This document shows positions 1 through 7,487 of a DNA stretch of 54,321 bases, in pieces. Origin of the DNA: Clostridia bacterium (GTDB lineage: Bacteria > Bacillota > Clostridia > Christensenellales > Aristaeellaceae). The notes under the pieces are model-generated. The model had not been told where the DNA came from and ran no database searches. It saw only the letters and a program-made list of their open reading frames with translations. Made by a program: the position numbers and the translations under genes. Location: the NCBI GenBank assembly GCA_017543905.1, contig JAFYFC010000021.1, forward strand, positions 1-54,321. The letters are read 5' to 3'. The number at the start of each line of letters is the position of its first letter. Positions within the stretch are counted from its first letter, which is position 1.

Positions 1-389
1 GGCGCTTTGTCTCAAATTCTATTTGAGCCAAAGCGTCCCGCATAGCGGGATCAACTTGCCAGCAGGCACGTTGACCTCGTACGGTGCGAGGACGCGATTG
101 TTGCGAAGTCGAGCGAAGCGCAGCGAAGACGACCGGAGCAAATAATCGCTTCATTACAATTTGAGGTTGATTTGCCGTTGGCAAATCAATCCCGCCTTCG
201 GCGGGACGCATCGGCTCAAATCTGCGATTTGAGGCGGTGCGCCTTGCGCCCGGAAATCTCCGCAGAGATTTCAGCAAAAAATGCAAAACCCGCTTCAACC
301 CTTCCAGAAGCCGAACGTTTTATCCAAGCACCTTATTCCGCTGCAGAAAACCAATCCGATCGAAATGAAGCGCAGCTTCATTTCGATCG
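1..389 (+). repeat. Mosaic palindromic repeat element, copy A (left part outside window)
   Basis: This gene-free stretch matches 9415-9802 almost base for base and matches the inverted copy at 33426-33780 in part. It is a chain of short hairpins: a CTCAAAT/ATTTGAG stem, a CCCGC/GCGGG stem, a TTTGCC/GGCAAA stem, GAAATCTC-cgca-GAGATTTC at 253-272, and a terminal 14-bp palindrome at 357-389 (arms CGATCGAAATGAAG and its complement, loop cgcag). The terminal palindrome ends 11 bases from the stop codon of the MBL gene at 401. Reading frames that cross it are not conserved between copies, so I call no protein here. Confidence 0.85.
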
Positions 390-400
390 AGCTGCTGTGC

Positions 401-1129
401 TTAGTATGGATACGAGCGGTAAAAATCCTTGAACCAGGGGGAGTAATAGTTCGCGAAGGAGGCGGCAAGGCTGGCTATGCGCCTGTCCGCGTCACACAAA
501 AGCTGCGCGCCTACGTGTCCGAAATGGTAATAATCGAAGTGGAGCGATGTAAGCTTTTTGAGGCTTTCTTTCCATATGCCGATATCAGAGCCTATAGCCT
601 CGTGACAGCCGCCGTGCAGCGTGTCGCCCGCGATCAAAAGACGCGTGCCGTTCACGTGCTCCAGCACGAAACAGCAGCTGCCCGGGCTGTGTCCCGGCGT
701 GTGCAGCACCGTCCATCTGCCCGCGTCCGTAGTGAACGTATCGCCCTCAGATATGCGGCCGTCGGTTTTTATCGGCTCTGCCTCCACGCCGTAAAGCAGC
801 GCGGCGGTGGTCTTGACGCTGTCGCCGTTTTCTACCTGAGGCGCGTCCAGCGCGTGCAGAAACAGGCCACTTGCGTATTGGCGCCTGAACAGCGCCGCGC
901 CGCCTACGTGGTCATAATGCCCGTGCGTCGCATAAATGCGAGTGACGCGCCCGGGATTAAAGCCCAGAGCTTCTATATTGCGGACGATCAGCTCAAAGCC
1001 TTCCCGCGTGCCGCAGTCGATCAGATACGCTTCGTCTCCGCAGGGCAAAAGGTACGCGGACGCGTCGAACGAGTGGGAAAGGCTCGGTCCGGCGACCTGA
1101 TATAGGTCCGGTAAAAGCAGCATACTCAT
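401..1129 (-). CDS. MBL-fold metallo-hydrolase
   Basis: This is a 242-residue metallo-beta-lactamase-fold hydrolase. The metal site is visible as THGHYDH (H69, H71, D73, H74), with H147 in HTPGH, D169 in AGDT and H205 in FGH. That full set suggests a two-metal enzyme of the glyoxalase II/RNase Z superfamily. The substrate cannot be told from sequence; hydrolysis of a thioester, lactone or phosphoester are all possible. There is no signal peptide, so it should be cytosolic. The first ATG has its GAGG only one base upstream, so the second ATG at 1123 (third codon) is the better-placed start. It lies downstream of the solute-binding protein gene but behind a strong terminator, so it is either read through at low level or has its own unseen promoter. 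Its stop codon abuts repeat copy A. Confidence 0.9.
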   Translation of the reverse strand: MSMLLLPDLYQVAGPSLSHSFDASAYLLPCGDEAYLIDCGTREGFELIVRNIEALGFNPGRVTRIYATHGHYDHVGGAALFRRQYASGLFLHALDAPQVENGDSVKTTAALLYGVEAEPIKTDGRISEGDTFTTDAGRWTVLHTPGHSPGSCCFVLEHVNGTRLLIAGDTLHGGCHEAIGSDIGIWKESLKKLTSLHFDYYHFGHVGAQLLCDADRRIASLAASFANYYSPWFKDFYRSYPY

Positions 1130-1151
1130 ACCTCGCTTCCGGTTTTGGTTA

Positions 1152-1192
1152 AAAACAAACGGGAAACGGGCTTTCGTCCGTCTCCCGTTTGT
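1152..1192 (-). terminator. Intrinsic terminator after solute-binding protein gene
   Basis: An interrupted inverted repeat (outer arms ACAAACGGGA at 1155-1164 and TCCCGTTTGT at 1183-1192, with an inner ACGG/CCGT pairing) is followed on the minus strand by TTTTT. It should end the permease/binding-protein transcript before the MBL gene. Confidence 0.8.
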
Positions 1193-1207
1193 TATATGCT
1201 TAGTTTA

Positions 1208-2476
1208 TCACTTTACCTGGCTGTAGTCAAGCTCGGGATAAGTATCCTGAATGTCGGCGAGGAAGTCGGCGATGATTTCTTCGTTGGTCTTGCCTTCCTT
1301 GATGCCGGCCTGGGCGTACTTGGAGAACTTGTTCTGAAGGCCTCTGGTGTACTCGTCGGGAGTGATGTCCGCGATGGTGGAGCATACCACGTCATAAGTC
1401 GCAAGAATGTTCTGGCCGCCGAAATTGGCGTTGGTGTAATCCTCGCCCAGCGCGTCCTTCACGTTCTTGTTTGCGGGCATCTGGTTGTTGGTCTCCAGAT
1501 TCTGGATCTGGTATTCGGTGGTGGTGATGAACTCGATGAAGGTAGCGCACAGGTCGATTTTCTCGGAGCCGGTGTAGATCGCTCTGTAGGTGCCGCCTTC
1601 GTAGGAGGCCTTGAAGGGAGCGGCTACGCCGACGTTGCCGGTGTTCTTGCTCCAGTCAGTGAAGAAGTCCCAGGAGGGCATGGTGCGGATAAGCAGAGTG
1701 CCGGCGTTCCACGCGGAAGCCCACTCGCCGCCCCAGGAGCCCAGATCGGCTACGATGCCGGACTCGTAGAATTCGCGCATGGTGTCAAGCAGATCGTACC
1801 AGCCCTGCTCGATCTCGACCACGCCGCCGCGGGCGAGAGGAGTCAGGCTGTAGCCTTCTACCTTGACCATCTCGGCAAGGTTGGGCCAGAGGTATACGGT
1901 TCCGTCGGAAGCGTCGAGGATCTCCTGACCCTTTTCCATGATGGCGTCCCAGGAGCTGAGGATCGCGCTGATCTCAGCGTCGTCGCTGGTGCCCAGCCAC
2001 TGCTCCATCGCGTCGCGCAGATACCAGAAGGCGACGGGAGAAACGTTGTCGCAAATGCCCTTGAGCACGCCGTTGCCGTCGCGGCCCATGGCGATCGCCC
2101 AGTCATAGTAGCTGCCCAGCGCGTCCTCAAGACCCAGCTCCTCCAGGTTTACGAAGGCGTCGCTGTTAAGGAACTTGTAAACGTAGCCTTCTTCGAGGTC
2201 CATCATGTCCGGGATGCCCTGACCGGAAGAAAGCACGTTCATGATTTTGGTCTGGTATTCGTCTCCGCCGAATACCTGCAGGTCGATAGTTACGTTCGGG
2301 TATTTGAGCTCGAACTGCTCCTTGATGAAGGGAGCCTGATCAAAAAACGTCCACCAGGTAAAGGTGCCGGTTACAGACTCATCCACTTCGTAGGGATTGG
2401 ATTTGTCTTCCGCAAGGGCGAACAGGCAGCTATATGCCAGCGCCAGTGCGAGGATGAGGGATAACGTGCGTTTCAT
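1208..2476 (-). CDS. Extracellular solute-binding protein of sugar ABC transporter
   Basis: This 422-residue family 1 (MalE/UgpB-like) binding protein would capture a carbohydrate outside the membrane and deliver it to the two permeases encoded just upstream. The N-terminus is a signal peptide (about residues 1-22, likely cleaved after ALA). The usual lipobox is absent: the only cysteine nearby follows AYS, not a canonical [LVI][AST][GA]. It may therefore be cleaved by signal peptidase I and not lipidated, which is unusual for a monoderm host. The mature part starts with a beta strand (TGTFTWWTFF) typical of the family. AGGAGG sits upstream of the ATG. It is the last gene of the permease-permease-SBP run and is closed by a terminator. 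No ATPase is encoded in this run, so a shared MsmK/UgpC-type ATPase, possibly the one at 38312, would be needed. The substrate is unknown. Confidence 0.93.
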   Translation of the reverse strand: MKRTLSLILALALAYSCLFALAEDKSNPYEVDESVTGTFTWWTFFDQAPFIKEQFELKYPNVTIDLQVFGGDEYQTKIMNVLSSGQGIPDMMDLEEGYVYKFLNSDAFVNLEELGLEDALGSYYDWAIAMGRDGNGVLKGICDNVSPVAFWYLRDAMEQWLGTSDDAEISAILSSWDAIMEKGQEILDASDGTVYLWPNLAEMVKVEGYSLTPLARGGVVEIEQGWYDLLDTMREFYESGIVADLGSWGGEWASAWNAGTLLIRTMPSWDFFTDWSKNTGNVGVAAPFKASYEGGTYRAIYTGSEKIDLCATFIEFITTTEYQIQNLETNNQMPANKNVKDALGEDYTNANFGGQNILATYDVVCSTIADITPDEYTRGLQNKFSKYAQAGIKEGKTNEEIIADFLADIQDTYPELDYSQVK

Positions 2477-2530
2477 AGTATTTCCTCCTTATATTATTAC
2501 GGGTTGCCGGCCCGCAGGAAGCATATGTTA

Positions 2531-3400
2531 TCAGCCCTTCACGGCTGCGCCGATAGATATTTTCTCCATTATGACCTTGTTTGCGAAGCTGAAAAGGATC
2601 ACCAGCGGGAACACGGAAATGAGTATTCCCACGTACTGTGCGCCGTAGTCGGAGGCTCCGTTGCCGCTTTTTATAGAGGCCAGCAGCACGGGCAGGGTAA
2701 GCTTTTTCTGTTCGTTCAAAACGAGCAGCGGATTAAGGTAGCTGTTCCAGCTGCCTATAAAGCTCATAACGCCCTGCGTGACCAGCGCTGCGCCCATGCA
2801 GGGCAGCACTATCCTGTGGTATATCATTATCTCGCCGCAGCCGTCTATCAGCGCGGCCTCTATCATCTCGTTGGGCAGACCGCCGTCCAGATACTGCTTG
2901 AAAAAGAATACCGCGAAGCAGTTGGATACCGTGGGCAGTATCAGCGGCCAGTACGTGTTAAGCAGGCGCAGGTTCGATATCTCGCGGTAAAAGCCTATCA
3001 CGCCCAGCTGACCGGGCAGCATCATCACCACGAGTATGAACGCGAACAGAGGTCCTCTGCCCCGGAAGTTGAACTTTGAGAACGCGTAGCCGGTGAGCGC
3101 CGAAAAATACAGACAGATGCAGGTGTTCAGTACCGCCAGCCACAGGGAGTTGAAAAAGCCGCGCCAGATGTCCTTGTTTTGCATCATGCGCTCGTAATTG
3201 GCGCTGAATTTCGTGCCGGGTATCAGCGAAAATTTCGTGGTGATCGTAAGATTGTCCTGAGTCGAGCCTATAAGCATCGCAAGGAACGGGAAAAAGCAGG
3301 TGGCTGCCACGCAGATCAGCACCAGATACAGCAGCATATGCGACAGCGTGCGCTTGGTGCGCGCCGCGGTGTTCATTCGCAGGCTTTGTCTGTCAGTCAT
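2531..3400 (-). CDS. Carbohydrate ABC transporter permease (MalG type)
   Basis: This 289-residue inner-membrane permease has six predicted membrane segments; the first is around residues 18-40. The cytoplasmic EAA loop is seen as ALIDGCGEIMIYHRIVLP near residues 185-205, the coupling site for the ATPase. The C-terminus (EKISIGAAVKG) is typical of MalG/AraQ/LacG proteins. Length is normal for the family, in contrast to the enlarged permeases at 35542 and 36716. The ATG has GGAGG upstream. It lies 13 bases after its partner permease and 54 bases before the binding protein, so the three are very likely co-transcribed. Confidence 0.95.
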   Translation of the reverse strand: MTDRQSLRMNTAARTKRTLSHMLLYLVLICVAATCFFPFLAMLIGSTQDNLTITTKFSLIPGTKFSANYERMMQNKDIWRGFFNSLWLAVLNTCICLYFSALTGYAFSKFNFRGRGPLFAFILVVMMLPGQLGVIGFYREISNLRLLNTYWPLILPTVSNCFAVFFFKQYLDGGLPNEMIEAALIDGCGEIMIYHRIVLPCMGAALVTQGVMSFIGSWNSYLNPLLVLNEQKKLTLPVLLASIKSGNGASDYGAQYVGILISVFPLVILFSFANKVIMEKISIGAAVKG

Positions 3401-3413
3401 GCGCGTATCCTCC

Positions 3414-4298
3414 TTACTTCTTGCCCTTGGTCGCGTTGTATACGATGGTCACCAGCGAGAACGCGCCGATTATCATGGCGATCGTATACGCGGTAGCGGC
3501 GCCGTAGCCGAACTGCCAGTTGTCGAACGCGGCCTGATACATGTAAAGCACCATCGTGCGGGTAGAGTAGCCCAGAGAATTTCCGCCGAAGAGCATCTTG
3601 GGTATGTCGAATATCTGCAGACCGCCGATAATGGAGGTTATCATGATATAGAGCATGATGGGTCTGAGCAGCGGCAGGGTGATCTTCGTGGTGCGCTGAA
3701 ACGCGTTCGCGCCGTCCACCTCGGCAGCCTCGTACACGTCCTCGGACACGGAATGGAGCCCGGCGGTTATGAATATGATGTTGTAGTCGAAATTCTGCCA
3801 GCAGATGGCGATGCCGCCCACAGCCTTCGCAAGCCACGGGGTGTCCTGAAAGTTGACCGGCTCGCTCATAAGCCCCAGACCGGTAAACAGGTTGTTGATC
3901 GCTCCGCCCGGATGGCCGAATATCAGGGTGAACAGCATGCCGATGGTGATGGGGGTTATGAGGTTAGGAAAGTAGTAAATGGATCTGAGCGCGTTTTTGC
4001 CCTTGACCCAGCGCTCGTTAAGTATCAGCGAGAGTATCAGCGCGATCGTCAGCTGCGGCACGATGGACATGATCCATATTTCTATCGTGTTCAGCACGCT
4101 CTCCCAGAAGAAATCGGAGCTTATAAGCCTTGAGTAGTTGCTGAAGCCTACCCATGTGGATATCTGGGACAGGGGCGCGTAGTCGTTGAACGAAATGGCG
4201 AGCGAATAGAATATCGGGTATATGCCAAAGGTGAAGAACGACGCGAAGAAAGGGAGTATAAACAGATACGCCCACTTTTGCCTCCGGCGAATATTCAT
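3414..4298 (-). CDS. Sugar ABC transporter permease (MalF/UgpA type)
   Basis: This 294-residue permease is the partner of the MalG-type protein downstream. It starts with a short basic N-terminus and a first membrane segment near residues 10-32. The EAA-type loop reads EVDGANAFQRTTKITLPLL near residue 195. I chose the ATG at 4298 because GGAGGTGA precedes it by a few bases; an upstream in-frame start at 4367 would lie on the -35 box of the promoter and adds 23 residues that do not fit the family. It is the first gene of the permease-permease-SBP transcription unit. Confidence 0.95.
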   Translation of the reverse strand: MNIRRRQKWAYLFILPFFASFFTFGIYPIFYSLAISFNDYAPLSQISTWVGFSNYSRLISSDFFWESVLNTIEIWIMSIVPQLTIALILSLILNERWVKGKNALRSIYYFPNLITPITIGMLFTLIFGHPGGAINNLFTGLGLMSEPVNFQDTPWLAKAVGGIAICWQNFDYNIIFITAGLHSVSEDVYEAAEVDGANAFQRTTKITLPLLRPIMLYIMITSIIGGLQIFDIPKMLFGGNSLGYSTRTMVLYMYQAAFDNWQFGYGAATAYTIAMIIGAFSLVTIVYNATKGKK

Positions 4299-4338
4299 GT
4301 CTTCACCTCCCGACTGTCGTGTAAACGAGTGTAGAGTG

Positions 4339-4367
4339 ATAATACCATAAGAGACGTGTAGTGTCAA
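4339..4367 (-). promoter_or_regulatory. Sigma-A promoter of the permease/SBP operon
   Basis: Minus strand: TTGACA (4367-4362), a 17-bp spacer, and TATTAT (4344-4339). The predicted start of transcription is about 35 bases before the 4298 ATG. A second TTGACA lies just upstream. No clear operator palindrome was seen. Confidence 0.85.
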
Positions 4368-4438
4368 GCACTTTATGTCAAAAAGTTTCAGAAAATTTCA
4401 AATTTTATCGAAAGACAGAAGAAAATTTTCATCCGTAT

Positions 4439-5734
4439 TCATGAATTTTCATCACGTCCGCACACGGCGTCAAGTGCGTGCTGCAAAAACTCCGGCGAAC
4501 CGAAGCTGCCTGACTTAAAAACCAGCGCGTATTCTTCGCCCCGGGGCCCCGGCGCGCTCATCAGCGGCACGCCCGGCTCGATTTCCTGATATATGCGCAT
4601 TTCTCGTAGGCCGAGGCCGAGACTTACTGCGTCCGAGGTCTCGCCGCCCGCGACCACGAAGCGTTCAGCGCCCGCCTCCCGGCTGAATTTTTCCGCGAGC
4701 GTGCGGAAAGCCAGCGATACGCAGCGGCCCGCGTCTATGTCGCTTAGTCCTGCCGCGCGCCGCTCTGCGCTTTCGCCGTCACGGTCCGGCGATGTGTAGA
4801 CAAGCGCCGCTTCGCCGCGCTCGGTATACGCACGGCAAGCCTCGAACACTCTTTGTGTCTCCGCGAGGCGGCTGCTTTCGCTAAAGAGCCTGTCAGACAG
4901 GAGCCTTTCTGCGTATATTCCATGTTTTATCAGATACTGTACCTGCAGTGCGGTCTGCGGGGTCAGGCTGCCGGAGAGCACCACGGCGCCGCGGCCGGTT
5001 TCGTGTTTTGGATAGTATTTGAGCGCCGCGTCCGCTTCGCCCCAGACTCCCGGCAGCTCCTCGCAGACAGCGCTGCTGCCGCAAATCAGCGTTTCATCTG
5101 CAATCAGGCGCGCCGCGTGTCTGAGCTCCTGCTGATCGCGCGCGTCGAATATCACGTAAGCCGCGTTTTGCTTAAGCGCTTCAAGCTGCTTTTTTTCGTT
5201 TTCGCCGTACATATCGTATGTGAAGCACTCACAGCGCCGCGGGGACTGTACGCCGATCAGCTCCGCCAAATTCGAATATTTGAGCGGAGTGACCGGGTCG
5301 TTTGCAAAGTGGGTATTTGCCACGGGCACGCCGTTCAGCAGATGTACGCCCCGCTCGGTGGTGCGTCCGTTCGCGGGATACGCGGCGATCACCGCCGTCG
5401 CGCTTTGACAAAGCGCGTCCTGCGCAGCGTCGAACATCGCCCCTATGTTGCCGCGAAACACGCTGCAGGTCTTTATGTATAAAAGCCGGCAGCGCATCTG
5501 TTTAAGAAAGCTTACCGCTTCGAGCGTAAGACGGCGGGCCTCCTGCGCGCTGCACAGGCGGCACGACGTATTTATGACGAGCACGTCGGTTTCGTCGAAA
5601 TCCGCAGACGCAGGCTTTGCGCTTAGCGACATCACCTTTACCCTGTATCCGTTTTTGGAGAACATCACGCCCACGTCGTTCGCGCCGGTTATATCGTCCG
5701 CGGCGACTCCTATTCTGCGCTTCGCCGTGCTCAT
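4439..5734 (-). CDS. Four-carbon acid sugar kinase family protein (DUF1537, OtnK/DtnK-like)
   Basis: This 431-residue kinase belongs to the family that phosphorylates D-threonate, D-erythronate or 3-oxo-tetronates with ATP. The N-terminal sugar-acid-binding domain shows the hallmark ADDITGANDVGV (about residues 12-23). The C-terminal nucleotide-binding domain shows VVLSGSLTPQT, the GGETSDAV glycine-rich turn, EIEPGVPL and a final FKSGSFG. Length matches the family. Its ATG overlaps the TGA of the racemase-like gene (ATGA), so the two are translationally coupled. DtnK usually pairs with PdxA2, and OtnK with an isomerase and a dehydrogenase; neither is visible here. The partner aldolase is probably the divergent one at 6594. 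The exact substrate is unresolved. Confidence 0.9.
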   Translation of the reverse strand: MSTAKRRIGVAADDITGANDVGVMFSKNGYRVKVMSLSAKPASADFDETDVLVINTSCRLCSAQEARRLTLEAVSFLKQMRCRLLYIKTCSVFRGNIGAMFDAAQDALCQSATAVIAAYPANGRTTERGVHLLNGVPVANTHFANDPVTPLKYSNLAELIGVQSPRRCECFTYDMYGENEKKQLEALKQNAAYVIFDARDQQELRHAARLIADETLICGSSAVCEELPGVWGEADAALKYYPKHETGRGAVVLSGSLTPQTALQVQYLIKHGIYAERLLSDRLFSESSRLAETQRVFEACRAYTERGEAALVYTSPDRDGESAERRAAGLSDIDAGRCVSLAFRTLAEKFSREAGAERFVVAGGETSDAVSLGLGLREMRIYQEIEPGVPLMSAPGPRGEEYALVFKSGSFGSPEFLQHALDAVCGRDENS

Positions 5735-6375
5735 ACCCCGAACACTTCCTTTAACTGCGCTACTCCGCTTTCGGGGCTGGTCAGCAGCTTTTCCCTAAGC
5801 GTAAGCGGCAGACGCTGCGCCGCCTGCGCCATGGAAGCCTGCGCGAGCACTACCGTGTCGAATTTTAAAACTGCGTCTTCAAGCGCCGAGGCGATCGTGC
5901 TCAGATACCTTTCGCGGTCTGCAGACATGTAGCGCGCGGCCTCGCTTATAAAAAGCGCTTCGGGCTTTTGCGCATCCGGTGCATAGCGGGCGATTATTTC
6001 GAGCGTGGGGTTAAGAGTAGAGGCGAGGGTCGCGCACACGACCGTGCGGCCGCGTCTTTCGGCTGCCGCACGCGCCATCGGCTCGTCTATCCGGAAGAGT
6101 GGCACGCTTACGAAGCTTCTGGCTTCTTCAAGCATACCGCCTACAGAGGAACACGCGCAGAGTATCGCGTCCGGCTTTGCGGCCGCAGCAAGGCTTACTA
6201 TTTCATAAAAGCGATACCGTGCGCCGCAGCTGATCTCGCCTTCTGCGTTTATTTGCCTTAGCACGCTTTCGTCCAGATAATTGTCTACCCTTACCCCGGG
6301 CAGCAGATTTTGGCATATTTCGCTTATAGAAGAGATTGTCGAAGGCGTGGTATGCAGTACGGCCAGCGTTCCCAT
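5731..6375 (-). CDS. Asp/Glu/hydantoin racemase family protein lacking second catalytic Cys
   Basis: This 214-residue protein fits the Asp/Glu/hydantoin racemase superfamily. The first catalytic-cysteine motif is present (ILCACSSVGG, C73/C75). The second, normally an LGCT-like strand end, reads VVLAQASMA (175-183) with no cysteine. A classic two-cysteine racemization is therefore unlikely; an isomerase, decarboxylase or epimerase with one base is more plausible. GGGAGG lies upstream of the ATG. It is the first gene of a two-gene unit with the acid-sugar kinase and diverges from the aldolase, so its substrate is probably a sugar acid rather than an amino acid (inference). Confidence 0.8.
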   Translation of the reverse strand: MGTLAVLHTTPSTISSISEICQNLLPGVRVDNYLDESVLRQINAEGEISCGARYRFYEIVSLAAAAKPDAILCACSSVGGMLEEARSFVSVPLFRIDEPMARAAAERRGRTVVCATLASTLNPTLEIIARYAPDAQKPEALFISEAARYMSADRERYLSTIASALEDAVLKFDTVVLAQASMAQAAQRLPLTLREKLLTSPESGVAQLKEVFGV

Positions 6376-6525
6376 ATGGAAGCATCCTCCCGAAACTCAA
6401 AATGAAGTAAAACAGTATTCGCCGCGCGTTGAAATGTTCCTGCAAATAGTTTCATAATTATTCAGAAATAAACTTGTCGCCTGAATGAAAAGTGACAGAA
6501 TATGAAAAAATTTGACGTAAACCCA

Positions 6526-6554
6526 TTGACAAATCCGTCGTTTCATTTTATATT
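6526..6554 (+). promoter_or_regulatory. Sigma-A promoter for the aldolase/glycosidase unit
   Basis: TTGACA (6526-6531), a 17-bp spacer, and TATATT (6549-6554), followed by an AT run and the aldolase start 40 bases on. The 218-base divergent region 6376-6593 also holds AT-rich sequence, where the minus-strand promoter of the racemase gene must lie, but I could not pick it with confidence. Confidence 0.85.
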
Positions 6555-6593
6555 ATATATATAATGGACAGACGAGGCAAGGAGTGAGCATTA

Positions 6594-7475
6594 ATGGATA
6601 GAACGCAGATCGTTTCGCTGTGGCGCAAGGCGCAGAGCGGAAGCTATGCTCTGGGCAGCTTTTCGCCCAGAAATACTTTTCTCATAGACGCCATCGTAAG
6701 CGCTGCGGAAAACGTTCACAGCCCTGTTATGGTGCAGATCTCGTCAAATGAAATGCGCTGGTTCGACATAAAGCCCGGAGAGTTCGCTGAAGCGTTTTTC
6801 AAACGCGCTTCTGCGTGCAGCGTGCCGGTCGTGCTGCACCTCGATCACACATACGACTTTGATACCGTGAAGGCAGCGATCGACGCGGGCTTCGAGTCTG
6901 TAATGATAGACGGCAGCAAGCTGCCGTTTGACGAAAACGCGGCGCTCACACGCGAGGTGTGCGAGTATGCGCACGCGCGGGGCAGGGCAGTGGAGGGCGA
7001 GCTCGGGAATATCGGGGGAGCGGATAAGCTTGAAACCGGCGGCGACGAGCGCCTTTACACCGTGCCGGAGCAGGCGCGCGAATTCGTGCGCATTACGGGC
7101 GTAGACGCGCTGGCGGTAAGCGTGGGCACGGCGCACGGAGTCTATCCGACCGCCGACCCTAAAATAGACTTCGACCGCCTAAACAGCATCAGATCGATCA
7201 TACCGCAGACGCCCCTCGTCCTGCACGGGGGTTCGGGGCTTCCGCAGCAGACGGTGCGCCGCGCGATAAAGCTGTGCGGAGCCGGCGGGATAGCGAAGCT
7301 TAATATCGCCACCGATCTCGAGCTTATATTCCAGAGAGTTCTGGGCATAGGGCGGATTCCGAACAGCGAGATTCAAAAGCTCGATCCCGCGCTTTTGGAG
7401 GCGGCGAAGGCAGAGGTGCGCAGCTTTGTCGAGGGGCGTATGCGCGAATATCTTATGTCGGCAGGCAAAGCCTGA
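6594..7475 (+). CDS. Class II (zinc) aldolase, fructose/tagatose-bisphosphate aldolase family
   Basis: This 293-residue class II aldolase cleaves a phosphorylated ketose or sugar acid, producing dihydroxyacetone phosphate or a related fragment. Zinc ligands are H85 in LHLDHTYD (D84 is the likely catalytic acid), a glutamate in VEGELG near residue 134, H181 in GTAHG and H211 in LHGGSG. NIATDLE near the C-terminal part is the phosphate-binding strand. It resembles GatY/KbaY and short FbaA enzymes. AAGGAG precedes the ATG. Its place opposite the DUF1537 kinase suggests that it acts on the kinase product in a dedicated pathway rather than in glycolysis (inference). Confidence 0.93.
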   Translation: MDRTQIVSLWRKAQSGSYALGSFSPRNTFLIDAIVSAAENVHSPVMVQISSNEMRWFDIKPGEFAEAFFKRASACSVPVVLHLDHTYDFDTVKAAIDAGFESVMIDGSKLPFDENAALTREVCEYAHARGRAVEGELGNIGGADKLETGGDERLYTVPEQAREFVRITGVDALAVSVGTAHGVYPTADPKIDFDRLNSIRSIIPQTPLVLHGGSGLPQQTVRRAIKLCGAGGIAKLNIATDLELIFQRVLGIGRIPNSEIQKLDPALLEAAKAEVRSFVEGRMREYLMSAGKA

Positions 7476-7487
7476 CAGGAGGCAGAC

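Noticed and set aside
172..432. Open frames across repeat copies A, B and C (for example 172-432, 9227-9559, 9395-9730, 33448-33756)
   Set aside because: They have no ribosome site, differ between copies and follow the hairpin arms; the copies differ by changes that keep pairing rather than codons.
6376..6593. Riboswitch or T-box in the larger intergenic regions
   Set aside because: No recognised conserved core was found in this or the other leaders apart from the infC leader.
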